From a virus: a stretch of 21,718 bases of DNA. Made by a program: the position numbers and the translations under genes. The stretch spans positions 1 to 21,718 of IMG/VR virus record IMGVR_UViG_3300042563_001227. One strand, 5' to 3'. Below the pieces are notes generated by a model that was given only the letters and a program-made list of their open reading frames with translations, was not told the DNA's origin and did not search any database. Shown here in pieces: positions 6,799 to 13,691 of this stretch (position 1 is its first letter; every line of letters begins with the position of its first letter).

Positions 6799-7005
6799 TC
6801 AAGCGGCTTTGGTTGTGGCTTTTGCTTCTTTACGAGCATTTTTTTCTTCAGTGATTTCTGTGCGGCGAGCCTTAACTGCCTTGCCTACTTCCTGCAATGC
6901 TTTGCGAGCACGGGTACCTGCTGCGGAATTTCCTGCTGTGAATTTTGCATCCTCTGCTAAAAATTCATCAAATGCTGCTTTCAATTGTTCTACTGTGTTT
7001 GACAT
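6799..7005 (-). CDS. Small histone-H1-like basic protein, 68 aa
   Basis: A 68-aa protein with an acidic N-terminal helix (VEQLKAAFDEFLAEDAKF) and a strongly basic, Ala/Lys/Arg-rich C-terminus (GTRARKALQEVGKAVKARRTEI, then EKNARKEAKATTKAA). This matches the style of phage proteins annotated as histone H1-like or Hc1-like DNA-binding proteins. That is family-style recognition, not a domain match. AAAAGGAAAAC sits at good distance before the ATG at 7003-7005, a strong SD, suggesting high expression. It is the first protein gene of the operon behind the tRNA-like gene and its promoter. The likely role is DNA binding or compaction. Confidence 0.75.
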   Translation of the reverse strand: MSNTVEQLKAAFDEFLAEDAKFTAGNSAAGTRARKALQEVGKAVKARRTEITEEKNARKEAKATTKAA

Positions 7006-7027
7006 AATGTTTTCCTTTTGTTATGTT

Positions 7028-7046
7028 ATTCTACTTATTATAGAAT
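7028..7046. repeat. Inverted repeat between tRNA-like gene and histone-like gene
   Basis: ATTCTA-CTTATTA-TAGAAT is a perfect 6-bp stem with a 7-nt loop, starting two bases after the encoded CCA of the tRNA-like gene. There is no U-tract on the minus strand, so it does not look like a terminator. It could mark 3' processing of the tRNA-like RNA or be a by-product of AT-richness. The minus strand of the loop side also contains TATAAT (7037-7042), but no good -35. Confidence 0.35.
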
Positions 7047-7047
7047 T

Positions 7048-7157
7048 TGGTGTGGTCGGTAGGATTCGAACCTACAAAGGCTGTGTCTAAGACGGCGCCC
7101 CATTCCCAAGTGCGTTTCTCAACGGACCGGAGGTATCCCAGTTCCACTCACGACCAC
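7048..7157 (-). tRNA. Aberrant tRNA-like gene, candidate tRNA-Leu(UAG) with enlarged D domain
   Basis: Minus strand: a perfect 7-bp acceptor stem (GTGGTCG 5', CGACCAC 3'), discriminator A, encoded CCA, and a perfect T arm (GTAGG-TTCGAAT-CCTAC) are all present. The best anticodon arm is GCCGT-CTTAGAC-ACAGC (one C-A mismatch), with U33 and anticodon UAG, giving Leu (CUA). The total is 107 nt plus CCA, about 30 nt too long. The excess is between acceptor and anticodon stems. By hand I can fold AGTG/CACT as a D stem enclosing two hairpins (GA-a-CTGG/CCGGTC and CGTT-GAGA-AACG) with no unpaired bases at the junction, then a 12-nt linker. The 4-nt variable loop is also unusual for Leu. A promoter sits exactly upstream. 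It could instead be a degenerate tRNA or a tRNA-mimic RNA. Confidence 0.6.
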
Positions 7158-7163
7158 AAGTAT

Positions 7164-7192
7164 ATTATATACTCTCGTTTAAAACAAATCAA
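7164..7192 (-). promoter_or_regulatory. Promoter for the tRNA-like gene and downstream operon
   Basis: On the minus strand TTGATT (7187-7192, four of six) and TATAAT (7164-7169, six of six) are 17 nt apart. The -10 lies within the palindrome AGTATA-TTA-TATACT (7159-7173). Transcription would start at about 7157, the first base of the tRNA-like acceptor stem. Confidence 0.6.
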
Positions 7193-7202
7193 CAGAAGAT
7201 GG

Positions 7203-7210
7203 CTTAAATA
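7203..7210 (+). promoter_or_regulatory. Possible T4-late-type promoter motif
   Basis: CTTAAATA matches six of eight bases of the T4 late -10 element TATAAATA and lies 10 nt ahead of the ATG of the first radical SAM gene. A leader of only a few nucleotides would result. There is no Shine-Dalgarno. Weak evidence on its own; it gains some weight from better motifs in the other divergent gaps. Confidence 0.3.
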
Positions 7211-7220
7211 TGTGTACTTT

Positions 7221-8207
7221 ATGAAAAATGATTTTCAATCCATACCTTTCTATGATATAAAACGTTTTGGACAACGTACTATGCTGAGTCGTCCGTTATT
7301 TTCTGTAAGTTGGATACTTGGCAGATTCTGTAATTACAGTTGTTCTTATTGCTGGCCGTATGCTAGATCAGATAAACCCGATCATCAAGAATTGGAAGTC
7401 TATAAAAGAACCATAGATCAAATCAAGAGCCAGGCTCGTACCAACGGGTTCACAGAGTTTCATTGGAGCTTCAGTGGCGGTGAGCCTACTGCTTACAAAC
7501 AATTACCCGATCTAATGCGGCATCTACAGGATGACACCACAAGTCCTTACCAAAGCATACACATGACCACTAATCTATCCCCGGGATCTAAGTGGTGGAA
7601 AACATGGAATGCCAATACTGAAATGATGCAGCGTAGAAGTATCACAGCCAGTTATCATGCAGAACATGCCAAGGAACAAGAGTTCGGGGACAAGTGTCTA
7701 CAACTTATGGAAGATCAAATATTTGTAACTATAAATCAAGTAATGGTACCGGAAAACTTTTGGGAACTTTATGAAAGATGTGCTAGATTTCATGCCAAGG
7801 GAATAAATGTTACACTGAAACCGCAGAGTGATCCTACTGCCAGTTTCCTAGTAAGTGGTTATACTGATGAAATGATAAACCTAATGCAAACAGGATTCCC
7901 TCAGGTAGCACGGGGTGAGGATTTATACCAGATCGCGTTATATGATTCTGAAGATCGAGAATATCTGTTTGATCAGGCAGAAAGATTTAATGCATTCGGG
8001 TTCAATAAGTTTCAAGGGTGGCAGTGCAACTCGGGATTTCAAAGTGTTATTATACGAGGCAACGAAGTTAAAAGAAGTTATAGTTGTCATGATCGGCCTC
8101 TAGGTACCATAGATGCTGGCTTCAAATTATTTGATGCTCCTAAAACCTGTATCACTACCAGCTGTGTCAGTTCTGCAGATAGTAAAATACCCAAACAACA
8201 TGTCTAG
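7221..8207 (+). CDS. Radical SAM enzyme A (SPASM-like C-terminus), 328 aa
   Basis: Radical SAM enzymes cleave S-adenosylmethionine at a [4Fe-4S] cluster to start radical reactions. The cluster motif is CNYSCSYC (Cys37, 41, 44), followed by FSGGEP (85-89), which binds the SAM amino group. The C-terminus has further Cys at 269 (GWQCNSG), 289, 310 and 315, fitting a second, SPASM/twitch-like cluster. It is paralogous to the protein at 18780: both share GWQCN, the same Cys spacing and an ADxKIP- or ADIP-like end. The frame stays open upstream to 7047, but that lies inside the tRNA-like gene, so I place the start at ATG 7221. The next gene overlaps by 8 nt. The substrate is unknown. Confidence 0.88.
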   Translation: MKNDFQSIPFYDIKRFGQRTMLSRPLFSVSWILGRFCNYSCSYCWPYARSDKPDHQELEVYKRTIDQIKSQARTNGFTEFHWSFSGGEPTAYKQLPDLMRHLQDDTTSPYQSIHMTTNLSPGSKWWKTWNANTEMMQRRSITASYHAEHAKEQEFGDKCLQLMEDQIFVTINQVMVPENFWELYERCARFHAKGINVTLKPQSDPTASFLVSGYTDEMINLMQTGFPQVARGEDLYQIALYDSEDREYLFDQAERFNAFGFNKFQGWQCNSGFQSVIIRGNEVKRSYSCHDRPLGTIDAGFKLFDAPKTCITTSCVSSADSKIPKQHV

Positions 8208-8886
8208 ATTAATCGCATTTGGATGTTCATTGACCTACGGTCATTGCCTACCGTCTAGGGATCTAGCATGGCCCAACCAATTATCTAGAGTGTTGGGTCT
8301 CGACTGTGTAAACATGTCTCGAGTTGGATCTAGCAATAAGCAAATATGGCATGATCTAATAAACTTTGATTTTCAAGAGGATGATGTGGTGTTTGTTCTA
8401 TGGTCGTATCCGAGTAGAAGCTGTGTGCTTAAAAATAAAAAAGAATCGGTTAGCATCGGGCATTGGATGATCGAGGAATCTGAATTGTCTAAAACATTCT
8501 ATGAACAATTCTATACAAAATATGACATGGAGACCCAGAGCAAATTGTTTGTGAGTCATGCTAATCTTTTTTTAGCAGATAAAAAAATAACAATATATAA
8601 TCTATGCATAGAAAAGTCTCACACACTGTTGTTTGAAATGGGTGTAAATCATATTCCCTTACACTTTGGATCTTATGAAAAGATCTTCCCTAAAGCAGAT
8701 GACAATCTACATCCTGGCGTGGATGCCCACGCTATGTTCTCTAGAGATATTTTAATGCATCTAGGAAGAACCGAATATAAACATATTCCAAAAAAGAATC
8801 CCATGAGTTTGGTAGAACGATTATCGCAGCCATTCGATTTTAAAAACTTCTATGAACAACTTAGAAAACTAATAAAGAGATTGTAA
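8200..8886 (+). CDS. SGNH/GDSL-hydrolase-like protein, 228 aa
   Basis: The N-terminus MSRLIAFGCSLTYG has the block I strand and FGCSLTYG (Ser10 as putative nucleophile, with Cys in place of the Asp of GDS). MSRVGSSN (39-46) fits block II, VVFVLWSYP fits block III, and DNLHPG (Asp168, His171) gives the DxxH of block V. The set fits an SGNH hydrolase, usually an esterase or O-acetyl-processing enzyme. I chose ATG 8200, where the conserved N-terminal strand begins and which overlaps the previous stop. An upstream ATG at 8113 would add 29 residues without homology-like features. It sits between two radical SAM genes and ends TAATG with the next, so it is co-translated with them. Residues 190-228 form a basic tail. 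Confidence 0.7.
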   Translation: MSRLIAFGCSLTYGHCLPSRDLAWPNQLSRVLGLDCVNMSRVGSSNKQIWHDLINFDFQEDDVVFVLWSYPSRSCVLKNKKESVSIGHWMIEESELSKTFYEQFYTKYDMETQSKLFVSHANLFLADKKITIYNLCIEKSHTLLFEMGVNHIPLHFGSYEKIFPKADDNLHPGVDAHAMFSRDILMHLGRTEYKHIPKKNPMSLVERLSQPFDFKNFYEQLRKLIKRL

Positions 8887-9878
8887 TGTACAATATCGCA
8901 GAAATCGAATCAGTTCATTTTGAAATTACCAATAAGTGTCAGGCTAGGTGTCCAATGTGTCCTAGACGCATACTCGGTGGTCCAGAAAACCCATTCGTTG
9001 AGCAGGCTGAAATTTTGCTAGATGATTTTAAAAAATGGTTTCCTGTGTATTTTATCAAGTCTTTGAAAAATTTTATCATGTGCGGTAATCTAGGAGACCC
9101 TATAGTTGCCAAAGATACACTAAAGATCTTTGAATACATCAAAGATATCAATCCCGGTATAGAACTACATATGCATACCAATGGCAGTGGCAGATCCAAA
9201 GACTGGTGGGAAGGTATGGCCGCACTAGATGTGATAATAACTTTCGGTATTGATGGTCTTGGAGATACCCATCACTTGTACAGAATAGATACTGATTGGA
9301 ATAAAATAATTGCCAATGCTAAAATTTTTATCCAGGCAGGGGGTAGAGCTCGATGGAATATGTTGGCATTCAAACACAACGAACATCAAATAGAATCTTG
9401 TCAAGAACTTAGTAAGTCTCTAGGGTTTGAAGTTTTTGAAGTCAAACATACTAGTAGATTTAAAACAGAGCAATGGCGGGCTATCGACGACCTAGGCAGG
9501 ACTGTACATGTCCTAGAACCTACAGCAAGAAGCCTATCCATGATACCTAAAATGATTGAAGCAGAGGCTGAAATTAAACCGTTCATTGATTGCAAAGCAG
9601 TTAAGAGCAAACAAATTTATGTCGCAGCCGACGGAAATGTTACGGCCTGTTGTTGGGTTGACAGCAAATGGAAAGCTCCCATGGACGATTATAGAATTGA
9701 TTACATGGACAAAATTGGTGTATTCCATAATCTTAAAAATAATTCTCTAGAAGAAATATTTAATAGTGGATATTTTAGAGATATTGCAGATACTTGGTCC
9801 ACATGTGCATTAAAAGAATGTTCTAAGCAGTGCGGAAGTTTTAATAAATTCGGAGAACAATTTGAAAATAGATCTTGA
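8886..9878 (+). CDS. Radical SAM/SPASM enzyme B, 330 aa
   Basis: The cluster motif is CQARCPMC (Cys18, 22, 25). CGNLGDP (66-72) stands where many family members have GGEP. FGIDGLGDTHHLYR (120-133) is the conserved barrel strand of this subtype. The C-terminus shows Cys236, the pair Cys255-256 within a 'VAADGNVTACCW' strand, and Cys307/312/316, a typical SPASM-type auxiliary-cluster pattern. It is closely similar to the protein at 11922 (shared FGIDGL.DT.H.YR and KHNEHQ/RHNEHQ), on the opposite strand. SPASM enzymes often modify peptides, but many act on small molecules; no precursor peptide is visible here. The start overlaps the previous stop by one base. Confidence 0.9.
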   Translation: MYNIAEIESVHFEITNKCQARCPMCPRRILGGPENPFVEQAEILLDDFKKWFPVYFIKSLKNFIMCGNLGDPIVAKDTLKIFEYIKDINPGIELHMHTNGSGRSKDWWEGMAALDVIITFGIDGLGDTHHLYRIDTDWNKIIANAKIFIQAGGRARWNMLAFKHNEHQIESCQELSKSLGFEVFEVKHTSRFKTEQWRAIDDLGRTVHVLEPTARSLSMIPKMIEAEAEIKPFIDCKAVKSKQIYVAADGNVTACCWVDSKWKAPMDDYRIDYMDKIGVFHNLKNNSLEEIFNSGYFRDIADTWSTCALKECSKQCGSFNKFGEQFENRS

Positions 9879-10458
9879 ACATCTACATTATTGGATGTGT
9901 GCGATCAGAGAAAGCAATGACCCTAAACGCACACTAGATGCATTCTGGAAAGGCCAGATGCAGAGCAAGGAATGGTTGATAACAAACCTTAGACCGTTTA
10001 TTAAAAACTGGGTTCGGATTGAAATACACGGGGGGTGGGTTGGTGTATTAGCTAGTATGCTATTTCAAAGTGATATTCCTGCCAAGTATATCCTAAGTGT
10101 TGACATAGATCCCGAATGTGAACCCATCGCAATGATGATGAACAAAGGTGAAGAACAGGTAGGAAAGTTTCGTGCATTAACCGCAGACATGTGTGAAGTT
10201 CCCACACACGGTGATATTATCATCAATACCAGCTGCGAGCATATAACACAAGACCAGTATGCCGCATGGTTAAACAACATTTCTGGAGATCCGTTATTGG
10301 TATTACAAAGCAATGATTATAGAATTCCAGAACATGTAAGAACCGCAGATTCTCTAGAAGATTTTAAAAATCAATGCGGTGTTAATGTTTTGTGGTCAGG
10401 ATCGTTAAAACTACAACTATATACAAGATTTATGATTGTTGGAAAATTAAAGAGATAA
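9862..10458 (+). CDS. Class I SAM-dependent methyltransferase-like protein, 198 aa
   Basis: The pattern fits a small Rossmann-fold methyltransferase: motif I as IEIHGGWVGVLASM (53-66), an acidic strand end VDIDPECEP (80-88) that would bind SAM ribose, ALTADMCEV (105-113), and the motif IV-like DIIINTSCEHI (118-128). About 40 N-terminal residues form a helical cap. The start is TTG at 9862 with GGAG 7 nt upstream, overlapping the previous stop by 17 nt. It closes the plus-strand run with the radical SAM and SGNH genes and runs into the convergent gene at 10447 with a 12-nt overlap. The substrate is unknown. The glycine motif is slightly unusual (HGGWVG), so binding of SAM is likely but not proven. 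Confidence 0.7.
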   Translation: MKIDLEHLHYWMCAIRESNDPKRTLDAFWKGQMQSKEWLITNLRPFIKNWVRIEIHGGWVGVLASMLFQSDIPAKYILSVDIDPECEPIAMMMNKGEEQVGKFRALTADMCEVPTHGDIIINTSCEHITQDQYAAWLNNISGDPLLVLQSNDYRIPEHVRTADSLEDFKNQCGVNVLWSGSLKLQLYTRFMIVGKLKR

Positions 10459-11925
10459 TTTCTTTTCTATGTAAGACTTTATTATTTGATCTTTAAGAAT
10501 TTTTAGATTAGAACTTCTATTCTGTGAGTTTTCAGACAATGCCTGTTCAACTGACACTCCTTGACTCATGATGCCCCAAACTGCAAAAATGCCTGCTTTA
10601 GATTCAAATGGTCCTTGCAGCGGATCATATTCCTTCGACAACTTCCCAAACGAAAAGATATCTCCGTAATCATTCTTCCAAAAGATCTGCGGTGTTGATA
10701 AACTAATATTATGTTGTTCGAACGATGTCCGGTCCTCATATTTTTTTATTTCATCTTCGCTCATTTCGGAATATCCAAATTTAGAAAAATCTTCACCAAA
10801 CGCACTTAGTACTTTGTTTTCTCCTATCTTTGGAATTGATAAATTCCAAAAATGCCAATGCTGATCTTTCCAATTTTCTTTCAACCATTGAATTGTTTTT
10901 TCTAATGATTCTTTTGGCTCTAAAGGAAGCCCTGCTATCAATGATGCAGTTCCCCGATAATATCCTACATCGGATAACATGCGTTCCCTGATTTTTAACA
11001 TGGTTTCTTTAGTTGTATCCGGAGACATCCCTTTGCCGATTATTTTTCCAGTAGGATGATTAAAACTTTCCACTCCATAAAAATGTCCCCATATCCTACA
11101 CCTCACTAATAGATCGAGTTGATAGGGTTTGGCATTAACTAAATCCAATCGAATGAACCCAGCAAAATTGGGTTTAAAATTAAGACGCTCTACTGCCGAT
11201 GCTAATTTTTCTAACTTAGTGTCTCTTTCATTTATTGTTTCGTCGGCAATTAGGTAGTTGGTTATTCCCCATCGGTCGTAGTTAGACTGTAATTCTTGGT
11301 ATAATTCATCTTCACTTGTTGATGTATCTTCTTTTAATCCTAACACAGGACTATCACAAAATTTGCATTTAAATCTACAACCCCTAGCTAGTTCAATGGT
11401 TAATACATCTGCACTTCTCATAAAATCTCTATCTTCGTATTCTATCCTGTATGTCTCCAACGGCCACGCAGGATAGAATTCGAGAGCATCAGTGAACCAT
11501 CCTTTGAAAAAAGGCTGTCCTGTAGGCTTCTTTGTACCGTTTCCAAATTCATAATTTAGAACCTCAGTAATGGCATGTTCACCGAATCCGTAAATGTAGT
11601 AGTGAGCATTTAGATCTTTGTTGAAGCGTTGACTGCCGCCTACTATTATTTTTATATTTTTATATTCTTGTCTAATGTGTGTTATTAGGTTTATAGTGTT
11701 ATCATGATCTTGCAACCAATTAACTGAAACACCCACCCAGCTGATATCCGTACGACTGGCTAATAGTTTTTTTAATTCTTCAATGTTCCAGAATGCAAAA
11801 TAATCAACAACCTCAATGTCCCATCCATGCTTTCTCAAGTGAGTAGCTATGCGATACGCACCGTTTGATCTTCCGGTACTAGGATTCTCTTCAGAAAATC
11901 CTGCAAAAATTAAACCTTTTTTCAT
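10447..11925 (-). CDS. Radical SAM enzyme C with B12-domain-like N-terminus, 492 aa
   Basis: The first 130 residues look like a Rossmann (cobalamin-binding-type) domain: KGLIFAGFS, then HGWDIEVVDYF, ISWVGVSVNW and IKIIVGGSQ as successive strands. The classical DxHxxG cobalamin motif is not visible, so B12 may not be bound. The radical SAM core follows with CRFKCKFC (Cys183, 187, 190), ADETINER, and later strands such as GHFYGVESF. This is the architecture of B12-dependent radical SAM methyltransferases and related family members such as BchE- and MiaB-style enzymes. The C-terminal 100 residues are unique. The ATG overlaps the upstream radical SAM gene by 4 nt (ATGA), so the two are co-translated. 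Confidence 0.85.
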   Translation of the reverse strand: MKKGLIFAGFSEENPSTGRSNGAYRIATHLRKHGWDIEVVDYFAFWNIEELKKLLASRTDISWVGVSVNWLQDHDNTINLITHIRQEYKNIKIIVGGSQRFNKDLNAHYYIYGFGEHAITEVLNYEFGNGTKKPTGQPFFKGWFTDALEFYPAWPLETYRIEYEDRDFMRSADVLTIELARGCRFKCKFCDSPVLGLKEDTSTSEDELYQELQSNYDRWGITNYLIADETINERDTKLEKLASAVERLNFKPNFAGFIRLDLVNAKPYQLDLLVRCRIWGHFYGVESFNHPTGKIIGKGMSPDTTKETMLKIRERMLSDVGYYRGTASLIAGLPLEPKESLEKTIQWLKENWKDQHWHFWNLSIPKIGENKVLSAFGEDFSKFGYSEMSEDEIKKYEDRTSFEQHNISLSTPQIFWKNDYGDIFSFGKLSKEYDPLQGPFESKAGIFAVWGIMSQGVSVEQALSENSQNRSSNLKILKDQIIKSYIEKKLSL

Positions 11926-12965
11926 AATTGGTCTCTGTCAGATACAGGTGCTTGTGCGTTTATTGCGCAGAACAAAACACATATTGCGATTCTATTTTGA
12001 GATATCCACCTAGCCTCAATCTGGTTAAAAAAATCACCAGCAACGATGTCGGTCCAATTATTAAATTTAAGACTGATGTTTCGATCTCCATGATCTTTCC
12101 ATAATTGATCCCAACCATCGTGCATGGTCTTTCCGAATTTGGTTTCATATTGATAAACTCCCGATGCTGTATAACAACACGGAAACAATCTACCTTTAAC
12201 ATCAATGTATGCTTCTTGATGATTTTTCGATATGCAGGAGATGTCAAGAGATTTAGTTTGTTCTTTCCAAGTTGCTGCATTTGGTACAAATTTAATTTCG
12301 CTAATAAATTCTGTATCAGTTGGAGGTTCTATTTTTGTCTGTGATGCTCCGACTATTTCTATTCCTTTTATCTCGGACTGTACAAATCTATGAGGTTTCT
12401 TTAACATGAATGTTTTGAACCCTAACTCGGAAGCAAGAATGCGAGCTTGATCTCGTTGATGTTCGTTGTGCCTAAATACAATAAACTGCCAAGTAGCATT
12501 GCCGCCTGCTGCTATAAATGCCTTGACATTTTTTATCAAACTATTCCAATTGACATTTACTCTATAGATATGATTGGTGTCTTCCAACCCATCAATACCG
12601 AATATAACTTCGTGATTTGCCGGCAATGCTTTTGCTAATTTTTCCCACCAACTAGCAGATTTCATACCGCCATTAGTAGCCACTGAAATTTTCAAGTTAG
12701 GATTAATGTTTTTAACAGTCTCGACAACTTCTAAAAAATTAGGTGCGGTGCAGGGATCGCCTATGCTACCAGCGAAGTGTACAGTCGACAACTCGTCGTA
12801 GACATGTTTAGGTATAGACTTAACAAAGAATTCAGTTTCTAAATACTCTTCTTGAAACCAAGACTTATCGTCCCCTTTGTCTTCTCGTAAACAATGAGGG
12901 CATCTCGCGTTGCATATAGAGCTGTTTTCTATTTCTAGAAAATCTAATTTATTATAAAAATTCAT
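11922..12965 (-). CDS. Radical SAM/SPASM enzyme D, 347 aa
   Basis: The motif CNARCPHC (Cys18, 22, 25) is followed by HFAGSIGDPC (63-72) and IFGIDGLEDTNHIYR (121-135). The C-terminal part has Cys244, a Cys263-264 pair in 'IDVKGRLFPCCY', and then Cys329 and Cys333. It is the paralog of enzyme B at 8886, aligned almost throughout. It appears to lack B's equivalent of Cys307 (the region here reads SQNRIAICVLFC), so the last cluster may be different or the end diverged. It overlaps the upstream kinase-like gene by 14 nt and the downstream radical SAM gene by 4 nt. It is probably a partner of enzyme C, because the two are translationally coupled. Confidence 0.9.
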   Translation of the reverse strand: MNFYNKLDFLEIENSSICNARCPHCLREDKGDDKSWFQEEYLETEFFVKSIPKHVYDELSTVHFAGSIGDPCTAPNFLEVVETVKNINPNLKISVATNGGMKSASWWEKLAKALPANHEVIFGIDGLEDTNHIYRVNVNWNSLIKNVKAFIAAGGNATWQFIVFRHNEHQRDQARILASELGFKTFMLKKPHRFVQSEIKGIEIVGASQTKIEPPTDTEFISEIKFVPNAATWKEQTKSLDISCISKNHQEAYIDVKGRLFPCCYTASGVYQYETKFGKTMHDGWDQLWKDHGDRNISLKFNNWTDIVAGDFFNQIEARWISQNRIAICVLFCAINAQAPVSDRDQL

Positions 12966-13656
12966 TCTTAATCGTTAGTAGCTGATCCACAAGGTCAGAT
13001 GGATAATTATGTCTGAAACTTTCAAAACATATGTTCTGTAAAAACCAAAGATCGTATTTTCTTTTTATATCTACTCCGGTCTCTTGCAAAATAGGAGCAA
13101 GTTTTTCTTGCCGACTATCACTTAACTGTATTAGATAATCGTGTATAGACCGATCTTCTTCATTTCTTTGAAAAGAAAAAAACCAATTGAACGGGCGCAG
13201 TACTCCGTCATCATATACCAACCAACTATTAGGATGCATACTGAATTTCAATATGCCAGAACTCCACATCTCTCTATATCGCTGTTTTACCTGTTCTCTC
13301 CAATCCGGCAGCACATCGTCGTAGTTGCGTCCGTAGCCCATCATATAAAAATCATCCCCTGGCCACTTTATATAAATCTCTCTCTGAGATTCGTTGACGT
13401 CGATGACATCAGCAACGGCCACTGTTGTCTTGGCTACGTTGTACATGGCTATTTCACGTTGGAAACGCTCAGTTAACAGATCCTCAGACCACTGTTCGTT
13501 TTCTAACTGAACATTATGATACTCTAGATTGCGATGAAACTTCATACAGAAAGTTTTGTTGTCAGGACTTACGTATGGAGTATAGACCAGATTGGCCCTG
13601 CAAATACCGTCAGGTTCTTGATTGTAGTAGAAATTCCATTTGGTTAAGTTTGGCAT
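12952..13656 (-). CDS. Kinase-fold-like protein, probably degenerate, 234 aa
   Basis: Not firmly recognised, but the layout recalls small protein-kinase/phosphotransferase-like (APH/Bud32-like) folds: a possible lysine strand FCMKFHR (Lys39), a helix with Glu (ERFQREIAMY, Glu68), a hinge-like strand IYIKWPG, and a catalytic-loop-like SMHPNSWLVYDDG (140-151) followed by LRPFNWFF where DFG would be. Relative to HxDxxxxN and DFG the key Asp residues are missing, so catalysis may be lost or altered. The frame extends upstream to 13686, but that would overlap the divergent gene's promoter-like gap. I use ATG 13654-13656, where MPNLTKWNFYYN begins. It is the first gene of the run that leads to enzymes D and C. 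Confidence 0.5.
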   Translation of the reverse strand: MPNLTKWNFYYNQEPDGICRANLVYTPYVSPDNKTFCMKFHRNLEYHNVQLENEQWSEDLLTERFQREIAMYNVAKTTVAVADVIDVNESQREIYIKWPGDDFYMMGYGRNYDDVLPDWREQVKQRYREMWSSGILKFSMHPNSWLVYDDGVLRPFNWFFSFQRNEEDRSIHDYLIQLSDSRQEKLAPILQETGVDIKRKYDLWFLQNICFESFRHNYPSDLVDQLLTIKNEFL

Positions 13657-13678
13657 AATAAATACGTACATATTTATG
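13657..13678. promoter_or_regulatory. Divergent pair of T4-late-like promoter motifs
   Basis: Plus strand AATAAATA at 13657-13664 and minus strand CATAAATA at 13671-13678 each match seven of eight bases of the T4 late element TATAAATA. They face outwards into the 35-nt gap between the kinase-like gene (ATG 13656, minus) and the oxygenase gene (ATG 13692, plus). Predicted leaders are about 9 nt (minus) and 22 nt (plus). Confidence 0.5.
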
Positions 13679-13691
13679 AAGAACAATTTTA

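Noticed and set aside
7037-7042. TATAAT on the minus strand ahead of the histone-like gene
   Set aside because: No -35-like hexamer at 16-18 nt; the promoter at 7164-7192 already explains transcription through this gene.
7047-7220. N-terminal extension of radical SAM enzyme A back to 7047
   Set aside because: It would start inside the tRNA-like gene and its translation lacks any family feature; ATG 7221 begins just before the conserved N-terminal part.
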